Shown: positions 45,850 to 55,807, counted from the first letter of the stretch. The stretch is DNA of 64,000 nt from Chitinophaga sp. Ak27 (GCF_012726295.1 NZ_JABAOB010000003.1:558001-622000), one strand, 5' to 3'. Notes: generated by a model from the letters alone, not told the origin. Made by a program: numbers and translations.

Positions 45850-48800
45850 ATGTCACTGTATACCCAAACTTTTTTTCGGATTGGAGATGTTCAATTTCAC
45901 TCTTTTTATTCACTTCGGCTAGAGCAGAGCATTATGCAGCCTCACCGGCTTGAAATAACAATGGGACAGGAATGGATAGCGCATTATCATTTTGATTCTA
46001 CCCAGCAGCTGATTGGCAAGGAAATCACCTTGTCGATTGGTGGTATAGCCGAAACCGCATCTACGGATATGCTGTCCTTTAATGGTATTATTACCTGCGT
46101 ACATATAGGCAAAGGTATAGCAGGCGCGCATGGGTATTGCCGCATCATCGCCCATAGCCCAGATTTTCTGCTGGAAGATGATCCGCACACTACTACTTTT
46201 ACGTTACAGTCATTGGACAGTATTATTGCCACCTGCCTGAAACGTCTGCAGCCCTATGGAGGGGCATTCCTTATTCAATCGCGGAATAGCCAGGCATTGA
46301 AGTATATTGTGCAATACAAAGAAACCACCGGCCAATTTGTGAAGCGCATGGCAGCCAGGTTTGGTGAATGGTATTTTTATAACGGTCAACAACTCATTTT
46401 CGGGCAATATACACCCCGGAAAACAATACTGGTTCACCGGCATAACCTGGTAGATTTTAATATTTCCTTACAGACAACGGCCGGCAATTCCAGTTTACAA
46501 CATTATGCCTATACCCCAGGACAGATCTTGGCATCTAATGCCGGCGCAGTGCCGCTGTCGAACAGCAACGGTTATACGACGCATGTAAAAACTGTAAGTA
46601 ATGAACTTTATCGTAATTCCTCCTTGTACAAAATGAACTACGGGTTTACGGAGAATACGCAGGAGGAACTGGACAAGATAGCAGCAGTGCAGCACCAGGG
46701 TCAGTTGTCGCAAATGGTGGTATTGCGGGGCTGCAGTAAAGTCCCTTTTCTACGTATAGGCGATAAGGTGAGTATACAGGAGCAGCTGCCTGCTACTACC
46801 ACACATGGTGATTTTATTATTACTTCCCTGTTGCATACCTGCACCGCGCATGGGATGTATAGCAACCAGTTTGAAGCAATTCCGGCAGATCTGGTGGGAC
46901 CGGCTACCGACATACACAGTCACCCGCGATGTGAGTCACAAAGTGCGGTGGTAACAGACAATAATGATCCGGAAAACCTGGGCCGGGTAAGGGTCAGGTT
47001 CCGGTGGCAACAGGAAGGGAGCACGCCCTGGTTAAGGATTATTACCCCGCATGCCGGTACTGGTAAAGGAATATACCTGGTGCCAGAAATCAATGAAGAA
47101 GTATGGGTGGGATTTGAAGACGGACACCCTGAGAATCCTTATGTGCTGGGTGCTGCCTGGAATGGTACGGCGCATTCGGCTTTCGGTAGTCAGCGGAATA
47201 ATATCAAAGCACTTAAAACCCGCGGCGGGCACCTTATTCGACTCGATGATACAGATGGGCAGGAAAGTATTACCATCACCGATAAAAACGGAAATATCAT
47301 TTTCCTGGATACACCCGCCAGAAGCATTATGATTACGGCCGCCGAAGCCATAGATTGGTCGGCCCGTAACATCACCTTTCACATTGCCAATGCGCTTACG
47401 ATTAATTCGGGCAACCAGCTTTTAATGAATACCGGCGGACGCATGTTAGTGTACTCGCCTTTATTCCAGCAAATGGTGCCCGGGTTTATGTACTTATTTA
47501 GCGAAAAGACGCTGTTACAATCCAGGGATGAGATCCGGGTTGAATCACCGGAAATTTATGCGGCGGGCAAGGAGAAAATGTTCCTGTATTCGGAGCAGCA
47601 AACGGTGCTCAATTCGCAGGGAACTAACTTTATTAAAGGAGCTACGGCGAGTAAGCACACTAATAGCCCGGATTCATATCAGGTAGCAGATGATGAACTG
47701 ATGGTGGCCTGTGTGGTGCAATTCAGGCCGCAGAACAGCTGGAAAGGAGAATATGGGTTTGACTGGTTCCGGCAGAGCGATACCAGTATTTCCGGTGATG
47801 TGGATTATGAAGATATTGTTGGTAAGTATTATACCAGTGCCGCGTATACAGATATTGTAACGGACCGTAATGCCTGGAGTAAATTTTTTAGAAAAGAAGC
47901 CGCCGATCTGGAGCAACTTAAGCTGTTGTATACGCCTTTTCATTATGCTTTGAAGAAAGACAAGGATAACCGCGCAGTAGTATTGCGGTACTACGCGCCC
48001 TGGATAGCGCTTTTGCCATCCGGGCAGCCGGGTGCGGCTGAAGTGGAGCTGAAGCTGTTGATCGATTATCAGGATAAGCCGGCCAGAATAGAATTCGAAT
48101 ATAATGAAGCACATTTGTCGCTCGACAAAAAAACAATAACAGATATTCATAAGAAAGATACCCTTAAAGTTTCCAGCAGGATGGTATTTCCCAGGGATGA
48201 GGAGATAAATGTGTATGCCTATGCTAAACCTGATGACACCAGGGATAAACGTAAACTGGTTGGAAAGCTGCATGTGGTTGGCAGCGGGAAAACGAGGCAG
48301 GTAAACGTGGTGATTGTTAGGGTATTAACCAGGGTGCGGAGGGCTGTAAAACAAGGGGTTCCCATCAGGGGAGGCCTGGATGATTTTCAGCGTAGCCTTC
48401 GGCAAGCCCTGATCCAATTGAATATTACTGACCAGGCTAATGATGCCAACGGCGTGCCGGCAGTGATTACCCTTGATGTAACGGAACCAGGACTGAACTT
48501 TGCGGCAAATTATGCGCCTAATGGCAATTATCTGCGGCCTGTGCGGGCGGACCTGGGAGAATTCCTGAACAGGCAATTTGATCAAAGCAGGTACGGGACT
48601 TTATTTCCAGATCATTACCGACTTTTTTTCCTGGGAGATAGTGCTACTGAAAATACTGCTGATGCCGGCGGGAATCAACAAACCAGGAGTAAACAGGGAT
48701 TTTCTCAACTAAACGTAAACTGGGGCGTGTTTTTTGCTACGCATGATAAGCCCACCATTGCACACGAAATGTTGCATGCGCTTGGGTTGCCACACTCTTT

Positions 48801-48957
48801 CGACAGCCAGGCACGGTTTTGTTATGAAGCACAAAAAACAGAGAATATACTTGATTATTCCAACTGGAATGTGGATATTGACGGTAACGCTCACACACCC
48901 ATTAACCGTATCAGCACCTGGTACTGGCAATGGCAAGTATTGAACAATCAAATCTGA
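45850..48957 (+). CDS. VgrG-type spike with C-terminal HExxH metalloprotease domain
   Basis: 1035 aa. Residues about 1-360 form the phage-gpD/VgrG base, with SQSAVVTDNNDPENLGRVRV starting the OB (gp5) domain (about 365-450) and a beta-helical needle to about 620. An approximately 100-residue linker and a beta-rich domain follow. The C-terminal part (about 850-1035) has HEMLHALGLPH (972-982), the zinc signature HExxHxxGxxH of metzincin proteases. The Met-turn position reads ENILDYSN, with Leu in place of Met. It is a probable secreted effector delivered by a type VI-like or related spike, digesting target-cell protein. It is followed 3 bp later by a lipoprotein gene. Confidence 0.85.
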   Translation: MSLYTQTFFRIGDVQFHSFYSLRLEQSIMQPHRLEITMGQEWIAHYHFDSTQQLIGKEITLSIGGIAETASTDMLSFNGIITCVHIGKGIAGAHGYCRIIAHSPDFLLEDDPHTTTFTLQSLDSIIATCLKRLQPYGGAFLIQSRNSQALKYIVQYKETTGQFVKRMAARFGEWYFYNGQQLIFGQYTPRKTILVHRHNLVDFNISLQTTAGNSSLQHYAYTPGQILASNAGAVPLSNSNGYTTHVKTVSNELYRNSSLYKMNYGFTENTQEELDKIAAVQHQGQLSQMVVLRGCSKVPFLRIGDKVSIQEQLPATTTHGDFIITSLLHTCTAHGMYSNQFEAIPADLVGPATDIHSHPRCESQSAVVTDNNDPENLGRVRVRFRWQQEGSTPWLRIITPHAGTGKGIYLVPEINEEVWVGFEDGHPENPYVLGAAWNGTAHSAFGSQRNNIKALKTRGGHLIRLDDTDGQESITITDKNGNIIFLDTPARSIMITAAEAIDWSARNITFHIANALTINSGNQLLMNTGGRMLVYSPLFQQMVPGFMYLFSEKTLLQSRDEIRVESPEIYAAGKEKMFLYSEQQTVLNSQGTNFIKGATASKHTNSPDSYQVADDELMVACVVQFRPQNSWKGEYGFDWFRQSDTSISGDVDYEDIVGKYYTSAAYTDIVTDRNAWSKFFRKEAADLEQLKLLYTPFHYALKKDKDNRAVVLRYYAPWIALLPSGQPGAAEVELKLLIDYQDKPARIEFEYNEAHLSLDKKTITDIHKKDTLKVSSRMVFPRDEEINVYAYAKPDDTRDKRKLVGKLHVVGSGKTRQVNVVIVRVLTRVRRAVKQGVPIRGGLDDFQRSLRQALIQLNITDQANDANGVPAVITLDVTEPGLNFAANYAPNGNYLRPVRADLGEFLNRQFDQSRYGTLFPDHYRLFFLGDSATENTADAGGNQQTRSKQGFSQLNVNWGVFFATHDKPTIAHEMLHALGLPHSFDSQARFCYEAQKTENILDYSNWNVDIDGNAHTPINRISTWYWQWQVLNNQI

Positions 48958-48960
48958 TGC

Positions 48961-49581
48961 ATGAGAAAAATATGTTTCCTCTATATTATTATCAGTATTA
49001 CTGCCTGCAAATCGACCAGGCTTGCATCGCAAAATCCATTGCATATGATCACGAGAGAATTTGAGCAATTTGATATCGGAAAATACCAGGTGCAGCAGCA
49101 TAACGAGTCACATGTTACGTTGCCGGATGGTACCTCCATTGTTCAATCAGGCAACCGGGAAACTGGTTTTATAGTGAATACTACTCCACCCAAACCATCT
49201 TTTTTTGTTGTCTATAAATATTATTATGGCAATGGCAATATCCGGGAAAAGGCCGTGGTTTTAGGAGAAGATACGTATGTTGGTAAATCATACCAGTTTG
49301 ATGAGCAGGGCAAACTCACGAAAGAAACCAATGAAGACGCAGCTTTTGGAAAATTCAGTTATAACGATGTTTTGCACTATCTCCATCAACAAAAAATGAT
49401 CAATATACATACCGGTGAAAACAGGGATAGGCTGCATCTGAAGTTTAATAATATTGATGGGAAGAAAACATGGGAGGCTGATATTGAGATCAATGGATTT
49501 AATAATCTCTATGTGCTGGATGGAGAAACAGGTAAAGTGTTGAAGAAAGCGAATCATATTCCTATCCGGATCGTTGAATAA
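48961..49581 (+). CDS. Lipoprotein with MORN-like repeats, probable immunity
   Basis: 206 aa. The N-terminal hydrophobic segment ends in the lipobox ITAC (residues 13-16). The middle has the YYYGNGNIREK...DEQGKL pattern of MORN_2/YwqK-type repeats, and the end (VLDGETGKVLKK) is shared with the gene at 52783. It starts 3 bp after the protease-VgrG gene. Its place and lipoprotein nature suggest a periplasmic-side immunity protein against that effector. Immunity is inferred, not shown. Confidence 0.7.
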   Translation: MRKICFLYIIISITACKSTRLASQNPLHMITREFEQFDIGKYQVQQHNESHVTLPDGTSIVQSGNRETGFIVNTTPPKPSFFVVYKYYYGNGNIREKAVVLGEDTYVGKSYQFDEQGKLTKETNEDAAFGKFSYNDVLHYLHQQKMINIHTGENRDRLHLKFNNIDGKKTWEADIEINGFNNLYVLDGETGKVLKKANHIPIRIVE

Positions 49582-49623
49582 CGTTGCTGGTCATACCATT
49601 GTTATACCCAATAAAATTAATCC

Positions 49624-52600
49624 ATGTCATTGTACGTACACACTACTTTCAGTATAGGAGATCATCAGTTTTCTGCTTTTCATTCGCTTACGCTAACCCA
49701 ATCTATACAGGGGCATCATTGCCTGGAAATATTGATCGGATATGACTGGCTCGAAAAGCTGGGTGATAGCCTGTTTTCTGCGGGCAGGAATTTCCTGGGC
49801 AAAGAAATCAGCCTGACAATTACCAGTGTAGAGGCAGCAGGTAGCTATAGCCCTTTACAGTTTAAGGGAATAGTTACCGGCATCCATACGGGAAAGGAGA
49901 GCGATGGTACGCACGGCTTTTGCGTGATAAAGGCAAATAGCCCGGGTATACTGTTGGAAGATAATCCCCATATTGCCTGCTTTGAAAGACAATCCTTGCA
50001 AAGTATTGTCACACAATGTCTGAAAGGTTGCCAGCCATATACTGGCCAGCCGGCTGTAAACCCGGTTACCACCGTTCCGCTGAAGTATACGGTACAATAC
50101 AAAGAAACTACCCAGCAGTTTGTTAAACGCCTGGCTGCTCGGCATGGGGAGTGGTATTTTTATAATGGTCAGCAGCTCATTTTTGGAAAATATAAAGGAA
50201 AAGAAACGAGTCTGACACACCAGGTCGACCTGGTGGATTTTGATATTTCCATGCAGGTACAGGCCCGGAATACCCGCTTAAATGGTTATGATTACAGGCA
50301 GGATCAAGTCATTGACCAAACGGCGGAAGCACTGCCGGCGCCCGACCTGAATGGCCCTGCAACCCATCTGAAATCGGTGAGCAGTAAATTATACCGGCAT
50401 ACTTCCCTGTATAAAATGAACTATGGGTTTAGCGGTAAAGCAAAATCTGAGCTAGACACATTTACCAGCCTGCATCAACAGGGGCAACTTTCCCGGATGA
50501 TGTTGCTGACAGCTACGAGTAAAAGTACGGCGCTGCGTATAGGCGATACCGTACAGATTAATGAGCAGTTTCCTACAGTTGTCAGCCATGGCAAGTATGT
50601 GATCACCTATCTGAAGCATACTTGTACTGGTAGCGGGCATTACACTAATACGCTGGAGGGCATGCCGGAGGATATTGCCAGTCCGGTCATCAACATCCAT
50701 GATTTTCCGCGTTGCGAGCCGCAAAGTGCTATTGTGACCGATAACCGTGACCCTAAGGGACTTGGCCGTATCCGGGTACGATTTCGCTGGCAGGAGCAAG
50801 GAAGTAGTCCCTGGTTACGAACACTCACACCTTACGGAGGGAAAGACAAGGGCTTCTATTTTATTCCCGAAGTGCACGAAGAAGTATGGGTAGATTTTGA
50901 AGATGGGAATCCTGAGGTGCCCTTTGTGGTAGGCGCTGCCTGGAATGGAAAGGCGGCAGCCGGATTCGGGGATGTCCAGAATAATATTAAAGCTATCAAA
51001 ACGCGATCGGGGCATGAGATCCGCCTTAATGATAGTGATGGTCAGGAAAGCATTACCATCAGTGATAAAGGAGGTAATATTATTCACATGGATACGCAGG
51101 GAACAAAAATTTCACTCTCTGCACCGGAAGAAATAATAGTCAGTTCCCGGAATGTGACCATGAACGCCGGAGATACCTTAGCAATGAATGTCGGTAACCA
51201 GCTGAACATAGACGTATTACAGAAGATGATGGTCAACACACCCATTCTATACCAGATGGTATCTGAGTACATGCATTTATTCAGCGGCAAAGCCTTAATT
51301 AATGCGGAAAATGAAATAAAAATTGAATCCCGCGAAATCTTTGCCGCGGGCAAGGACAAAATCTTTATTCACTCCGATGAGAATGTAACCGTTAATTCGA
51401 AGGGAACGGCGGAAATGAAAGGCGCGAAAGGTAATAAGCACAGTAATACGGCCGATAAATATAAAGTGACAGAGATAAAACTGGATGCACAATGTATTGT
51501 TCACTTCAGGCCAGAGACCAGCTGGGCAGGTGATTACGGGTTCGATTGGATGAGGGTAGCGGATAGTGGTTTGTCTCATGGCGATGACGCTGCCAACACT
51601 TATGAGAAGATATGCGGCAAACGAGCTACTTCTTTTCCCGATCCGGCAGAATACGAGAAACTAAAGGGCGTGTATGGGAATCCTACACATGTTATTGTAT
51701 CTAAACCTAAGCTGGATGCCACCGGGAAGCCGCAGACAGATCCGGTTACAAAAAAGAAGCTATACCATGAGTATTATGTTCCGTGGTTATGTTTGTTTCC
51801 AAAACAGGTGACTAAAATGGTATCTCCTGGAAAAGGTAAACCTCCGGTAGCACAAAAAACGGCGACTAGCTTTAGCAATACCAGCGCCGAAGTATCCATG
51901 CAGGTGACCGTAGATGTGGAACCGGAAAAACTGGAGATTAAATACGATAAAAGCCTTTTTAAACTGGATAAAGAGGAAATTGCAGCCAAATCCGCTACCA
52001 GTGGTACGCCGCGCAAAGTATCGCTGAAGATTGAGTGCTTGTCCGCTTTCAAGAAAGATCAAAGTATTGAGATACTGGCGCATAGTAAAAAAGCGGATGG
52101 CACCATCGAGAAAAAGCTGGCGGGAAAATTGAGATTGTTGGCTAATCATCAACGGTATAAAGTGAAGATAGCGATTGTGCAGGTAACTACTAAAATAGGT
52201 ACGGTGCTAAAGGTAGCCAGTCCTCCGGGAAGAGAAGATGAGCTGAGGAAATACCTGCGGCAGGCACTGGTAGAGCCTTCCTTCGAGACACTAACGCTCG
52301 ACTTATCGGCGGATACCACTTTTAACAGTAATCATTCCAATGGCGCTATTATTACAGATGGCGCCAGCGATGCAATCCAGGATCATATGAATAGTGCGTT
52401 GTATGCACTTTATAACAAGGGAGGTAAAGATTATACGAAGCACTACAAAATATATTTTATCAATGAAAGAGCAACTTCTTCTGCCGGCGCTGGTGGCTCA
52501 CTGTATGGAAGATCTTATGGTATTCCATCTACGCCCCGGTCGGTAGTGGTTTTCGCTCCCGGATTTACAGATAGTACATTGGCGCATGAGTGTTTACATG

Positions 52601-52767
52601 CTTTGGGATTATACCATTCGTTTGATGATCATGGAAAACATACCTTTACGCAAAACCTGACAGACAATATTATGGACTATTCTGATGTGGCAGCTACCCC
52701 TATTCCGGTGGTTCAACTATGGAAATGGCAGTGGGAGGCCATCAGACCGAATATTGATGCTGAATAA
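49624..52767 (+). CDS. Second VgrG-type spike with C-terminal metzincin-like protease
   Basis: 1047 aa, a paralog of the gene at 45850 along its full length. It has the same VgrG base, OB domain (SAIVTDNRDPKGLGRIRVRF, about residue 370) and needle. The C-terminal domain has HECLHALGLYH (988-998) and a closer Met-turn, DNIMDYSD, so it looks like a complete metzincin active site. The linker differs from the first copy and has a Lys-rich insertion at about 690-750. It is followed 15 bp later by its own lipoprotein gene. Two toxin/immunity modules in tandem suggest duplication and divergence. Confidence 0.85.
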   Translation: MSLYVHTTFSIGDHQFSAFHSLTLTQSIQGHHCLEILIGYDWLEKLGDSLFSAGRNFLGKEISLTITSVEAAGSYSPLQFKGIVTGIHTGKESDGTHGFCVIKANSPGILLEDNPHIACFERQSLQSIVTQCLKGCQPYTGQPAVNPVTTVPLKYTVQYKETTQQFVKRLAARHGEWYFYNGQQLIFGKYKGKETSLTHQVDLVDFDISMQVQARNTRLNGYDYRQDQVIDQTAEALPAPDLNGPATHLKSVSSKLYRHTSLYKMNYGFSGKAKSELDTFTSLHQQGQLSRMMLLTATSKSTALRIGDTVQINEQFPTVVSHGKYVITYLKHTCTGSGHYTNTLEGMPEDIASPVINIHDFPRCEPQSAIVTDNRDPKGLGRIRVRFRWQEQGSSPWLRTLTPYGGKDKGFYFIPEVHEEVWVDFEDGNPEVPFVVGAAWNGKAAAGFGDVQNNIKAIKTRSGHEIRLNDSDGQESITISDKGGNIIHMDTQGTKISLSAPEEIIVSSRNVTMNAGDTLAMNVGNQLNIDVLQKMMVNTPILYQMVSEYMHLFSGKALINAENEIKIESREIFAAGKDKIFIHSDENVTVNSKGTAEMKGAKGNKHSNTADKYKVTEIKLDAQCIVHFRPETSWAGDYGFDWMRVADSGLSHGDDAANTYEKICGKRATSFPDPAEYEKLKGVYGNPTHVIVSKPKLDATGKPQTDPVTKKKLYHEYYVPWLCLFPKQVTKMVSPGKGKPPVAQKTATSFSNTSAEVSMQVTVDVEPEKLEIKYDKSLFKLDKEEIAAKSATSGTPRKVSLKIECLSAFKKDQSIEILAHSKKADGTIEKKLAGKLRLLANHQRYKVKIAIVQVTTKIGTVLKVASPPGREDELRKYLRQALVEPSFETLTLDLSADTTFNSNHSNGAIITDGASDAIQDHMNSALYALYNKGGKDYTKHYKIYFINERATSSAGAGGSLYGRSYGIPSTPRSVVVFAPGFTDSTLAHECLHALGLYHSFDDHGKHTFTQNLTDNIMDYSDVAATPIPVVQLWKWQWEAIRPNIDAE

Positions 52768-52782
52768 TAAACATGCAATAAA

Positions 52783-53346
52783 ATGAAGAAGATCCTGCTA
52801 ACCATATTTTCGTTCGGCATGATGCTTTCGTGCCAATCACAAAATACTAAACACATGGAACGTTTTAATATCGAAGACTTTAACCAGCACAGTGAAAATG
52901 GCAGCCGGCGCTGGACTACGGCCGACAGCACTGTTATCGAAGAACACAGCTATGCGGCAGGTTATGCCCGGATGGAAGTCCCCAAAAACAGTTTATTCCA
53001 GCAATATTCCCTGTTTTATAAAAATGGAAATGGCAAAGAACAAGGGCTTTTGTTTGTGAGAGGAAATTTTCAGAAAGGTACCTGGCATTACTATGATGAA
53101 AGCGGGCGCCTGGAGAAGACAGTAGACTATGATCAGCCTTTTGGGTTTACGTATGAAGACCTGGTTAAGTATTGCAGCAGCAATAATATTGATCTTCACG
53201 AATCCCATACGTTCATTGATAAACGTACTGCTCCTCAACCTGAGTGGGATATCACTTACCTGTATAATGGAAAGAACCGGATAGTTACCCTGGATGGTAA
53301 AACGGGTAAAAAGCTGAAAGAAGTAGACCAGGATATCATCCGGTAA
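52783..53346 (+). CDS. Lipoprotein with MORN-like repeats, probable immunity (second copy)
   Basis: 187 aa. The lipobox MLSC is at residues 14-17. A YKNGNGKEQG repeat and a DESGRL segment match MORN_2-type repeats, and the end (VTLDGKTGKKLKE) matches the lipoprotein at 48961. It starts 15 bp after the second VgrG gene. Probably protects against that effector. The low overall similarity to the first copy would allow specific pairing. Confidence 0.7.
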   Translation: MKKILLTIFSFGMMLSCQSQNTKHMERFNIEDFNQHSENGSRRWTTADSTVIEEHSYAAGYARMEVPKNSLFQQYSLFYKNGNGKEQGLLFVRGNFQKGTWHYYDESGRLEKTVDYDQPFGFTYEDLVKYCSSNNIDLHESHTFIDKRTAPQPEWDITYLYNGKNRIVTLDGKTGKKLKEVDQDIIR

Positions 53347-53368
53347 CTTTTATCCCAATATTGGCAAC

Positions 53369-53707
53369 ATGGCACAAAAAATCACGGAATCTGCGCTATT
53401 GCAATGCGATAAAGGAACTACCCCGGCGCAATTGAAGGTAGATAGTCAGCGATTCTTTTACGTGGCAGGCAAGCTGGTAGCCACCGCAGAAGACAAGCAG
53501 GGAATGAAAAATATTCCTGCCTTTGGCATGTGTACCATTACCCGCAAGAATTGTACACCAGCCCCGATAGCCTGGCAGGATACCTCCCGGAAAGACGATA
53601 TAAATGATATGAAGTTACTCACAGAGAAATCCTCCTGTATGTGCAGCCAAGGAGGAAAAATTACTATTCACCAGGTAGGGCACGAAGAAACACACTCCGT
53701 AGAATAG
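53369..53707 (+). CDS. DUF4280 PAAR-like spike-tip protein
   Basis: 112 aa. It has the DUF4280 arrangement: ALLQCDKG near the start, FGMCTITRKNCTPAP in the middle and CMCSQGGKITIHQVG at the end, with cysteines likely binding metal. DUF4280/PAAR-like proteins cap VgrG spikes. It lies 22 bp after the second lipoprotein and completes the spike module. It could tip either VgrG. Confidence 0.85.
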   Translation: MAQKITESALLQCDKGTTPAQLKVDSQRFFYVAGKLVATAEDKQGMKNIPAFGMCTITRKNCTPAPIAWQDTSRKDDINDMKLLTEKSSCMCSQGGKITIHQVGHEETHSVE

Positions 53708-53796
53708 GTACTTTACCGCCCCGGATATAATAAATCATCTTTTTTGGGTATTTTTATACCGATATGTCATTTTATGTAAGGGGGTGTTTTCCATAG

Positions 53797-54402
53797 ATGA
53801 TGGACGAGTATTTACAAGCCGAACATTTATTATTACAAAAACTCGCTGCCGGGGAACAGTCCGCATTTCAGTTTTTATTTAATCAACACTACAAGGCGTT
53901 ATGTTATTTCGCTAACAGTATTGTAGCTAATGACCAGGAGGCGGAAGACCTGGTACAGGAATCTTTTTCCAAATTATGGAATAAAAGGACCGACTTTAAG
54001 ACCGCTGCTAATATAAAAGCCTTCCTGTTTATTGCTACTAAAAATGCCTGCCTCAATTTCCTGAAAAGCCGGGAAAGACTCACCATCAAGGAGAAAGAGT
54101 TTTCCTACCTGCAAACGGTCGATACAGGATTTGATCCACTATTAACAGAAACAGAAGTCATCCAGCAATTATATAACGAAATTGAGGCGTTGCCTACCCA
54201 GTGCAGGAAGATCTTTAAGATGAGCTACCTGGAAGGGAGGAAAAATGAGGATATTGCCGTTGCGCTCCGGATATCCTATAATACCGTCCGGGCGCAGAAG
54301 CTCCGGGCGTTGAAATTAATCAGAAGCAACCTGATCAGAAAGAATATTTTGCCCTTGTTGGGCGTATATATTGCCCTGCTTAAATATTACTATCATCATT
54401 AA
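53797..54402 (+). CDS. ECF RNA polymerase sigma factor
   Basis: 201 aa, Bacteroides-expansion ECF type. The sigma-2 region (about 20-95) carries DQEAEDLVQESFSKLW, and the sigma-4 helix-turn-helix (about 130-185) has YLEGRKNEDIAVALRISYNTV. It directs transcription of the SusC/SusD operon downstream when released by the FecR protein encoded 106 bp later. The ATG at 53800 gives one residue less and is equally possible. No own promoter was identified with confidence. Confidence 0.92.
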   Translation: MMDEYLQAEHLLLQKLAAGEQSAFQFLFNQHYKALCYFANSIVANDQEAEDLVQESFSKLWNKRTDFKTAANIKAFLFIATKNACLNFLKSRERLTIKEKEFSYLQTVDTGFDPLLTETEVIQQLYNEIEALPTQCRKIFKMSYLEGRKNEDIAVALRISYNTVRAQKLRALKLIRSNLIRKNILPLLGVYIALLKYYYHH

Positions 54403-54508
54403 TTGATAGCCGACCTAAAAAATTTTTAAAAAAAGTTAACCGGATCTTTAATCGAAAATATAATTTTCTTGTTTTCATAGAAAAGCGGGGTAGGAAGTGC
54501 CAAAGAAC

Positions 54509-55687
54509 ATGGAGAATAAGGATACTATTTTTTTACAGCGGATCGCCTACCTGGTATATGGATACCAGCAGCAATCATTAACGGAAACAGAGCAGGCGGA
54601 GCTGGAAGCATGGCTACAGGCTGCCCAGGAGAACCGTGTATTCTTTGACCAATTAACTGATACGGCTATACTGCAGAGGAGATTGCAGCAATACCGCCAT
54701 TTTGATGCAAATGCCGGCTGGGAAATCTTTCGTGACCGGCATTATCCTGCTGCGGCCAAAGGCCGTCTTCGTTACATTTATTATAAATGGGCTGCAGCTG
54801 CGGCTATATTATTACTGCTGGGAGCTGGTATTTATCTATCCCGGCGTAGCACTACCAGGCCGGTACCTCCTGTGGCGATAAACACAGCGCCAATATTACC
54901 TGGCTCTACCAAAGCCGTACTCACGCTGGCCGACGGTTCCACCGTGCCGCTAGATAGTAATGCCAGCCAGGTAATTGCCCAACAGGGTAGTGTTGTAAAA
55001 CTCAACAATGGCCAGTTGCAATACAGCGCTACCCAACCTGGCAGCGCTTATAGCCTTAATACGCTGACTACGCCCAGGGGCGGGCAATTCCGTCTTACCC
55101 TGCCGGACGGCACCCGGGTGTGGCTCAACGCCGCTTCTGCGATCACGTATCCCACTGCTTTCAGTCATGATAAACGCGAAGTATCTGTAAAGGGGGAAGC
55201 CTATTTTGAAGTAGCCGGAGAGCCGCAGCGGCCTTTCCGCGTTAATACCGATCATCGAACCACCATTGATGTTTTAGGAACCAGCTTTAACGTAAACGCC
55301 TATCCGGATGAACAGGGAATTGCCACCACCCTTATCCGCGGCGCAGTAAAGGTGAATAACGGACATGCCTCCAGGGTATTATTACCTGGCCAGCAGGCAA
55401 GGATAACCAACCCGGATCAAATTGGCATTATTACTCATGCCGACACCACCGCCATCCTGGCCTGGAAAAGGGAAGCCTTTTATTTTCACGATGCCGACAT
55501 TCCTACTGTGATGCGCCAGTTGGCCCGGTGGTATGATGTAAACATTGTATATGCCGGCAACATCCCGGCCAGGAGGTTCCAGGGAGAGATCCAGCGCCGA
55601 TTACCGCTTTCAGATGTATTGGAAGGGTTGGAAACCACCGGTGTTCATTTTCGCGTACAGGGACGCAACATCATCGTGGAGCCATAA
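54509..55687 (+). CDS. FecR-family anti-sigma factor
   Basis: 392 aa from the ATG at 54509. A GTG at 54497 adds four residues but has no support. The cytoplasmic N-terminus (about 1-85) binds the sigma factor. A membrane segment (WAAAAAILLLLGAGIYL, about 90-107) leads to the periplasmic FecR domain (TPRGGQFRLTLPDGTRVWLN) and a DUF4974 domain at the end (REAFYFHDADIPTVMRQLARWYDV). It receives the signal from the STN-SusC protein. Confidence 0.93.
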   Translation: MENKDTIFLQRIAYLVYGYQQQSLTETEQAELEAWLQAAQENRVFFDQLTDTAILQRRLQQYRHFDANAGWEIFRDRHYPAAAKGRLRYIYYKWAAAAAILLLLGAGIYLSRRSTTRPVPPVAINTAPILPGSTKAVLTLADGSTVPLDSNASQVIAQQGSVVKLNNGQLQYSATQPGSAYSLNTLTTPRGGQFRLTLPDGTRVWLNAASAITYPTAFSHDKREVSVKGEAYFEVAGEPQRPFRVNTDHRTTIDVLGTSFNVNAYPDEQGIATTLIRGAVKVNNGHASRVLLPGQQARITNPDQIGIITHADTTAILAWKREAFYFHDADIPTVMRQLARWYDVNIVYAGNIPARRFQGEIQRRLPLSDVLEGLETTGVHFRVQGRNIIVEP

Positions 55688-55748
55688 TTATTTTTTATAG
55701 CTATAGTCAACAAAACATTATGTACAGCCAATTTTAGATGTGTGAAAG

Positions 55749-55807
55749 GACAGCCGTGAAAAAACCGGAGGTGATTGGAGCCACCCCCGGCATAAAGTCC
55801 GGCTGTC
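55749..55807 (+). promoter_or_regulatory. Two-tier hairpin in the leader of the STN-SusC gene
   Basis: Outer stem GACAGCCG (55749-55756) / CGGCTGTC (55800-55807), perfect 8 bp. Inner stem CCGGAGGTG (55765-55773) / CACCCCCGG (55782-55790), 8 of 9 paired, with an 8-nt loop. The element lies between fecR and susC, ending 59 bp before the susC start. There is no T-run, so it is not a plain terminator. It may control RNA processing or translation. Confidence 0.5.
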
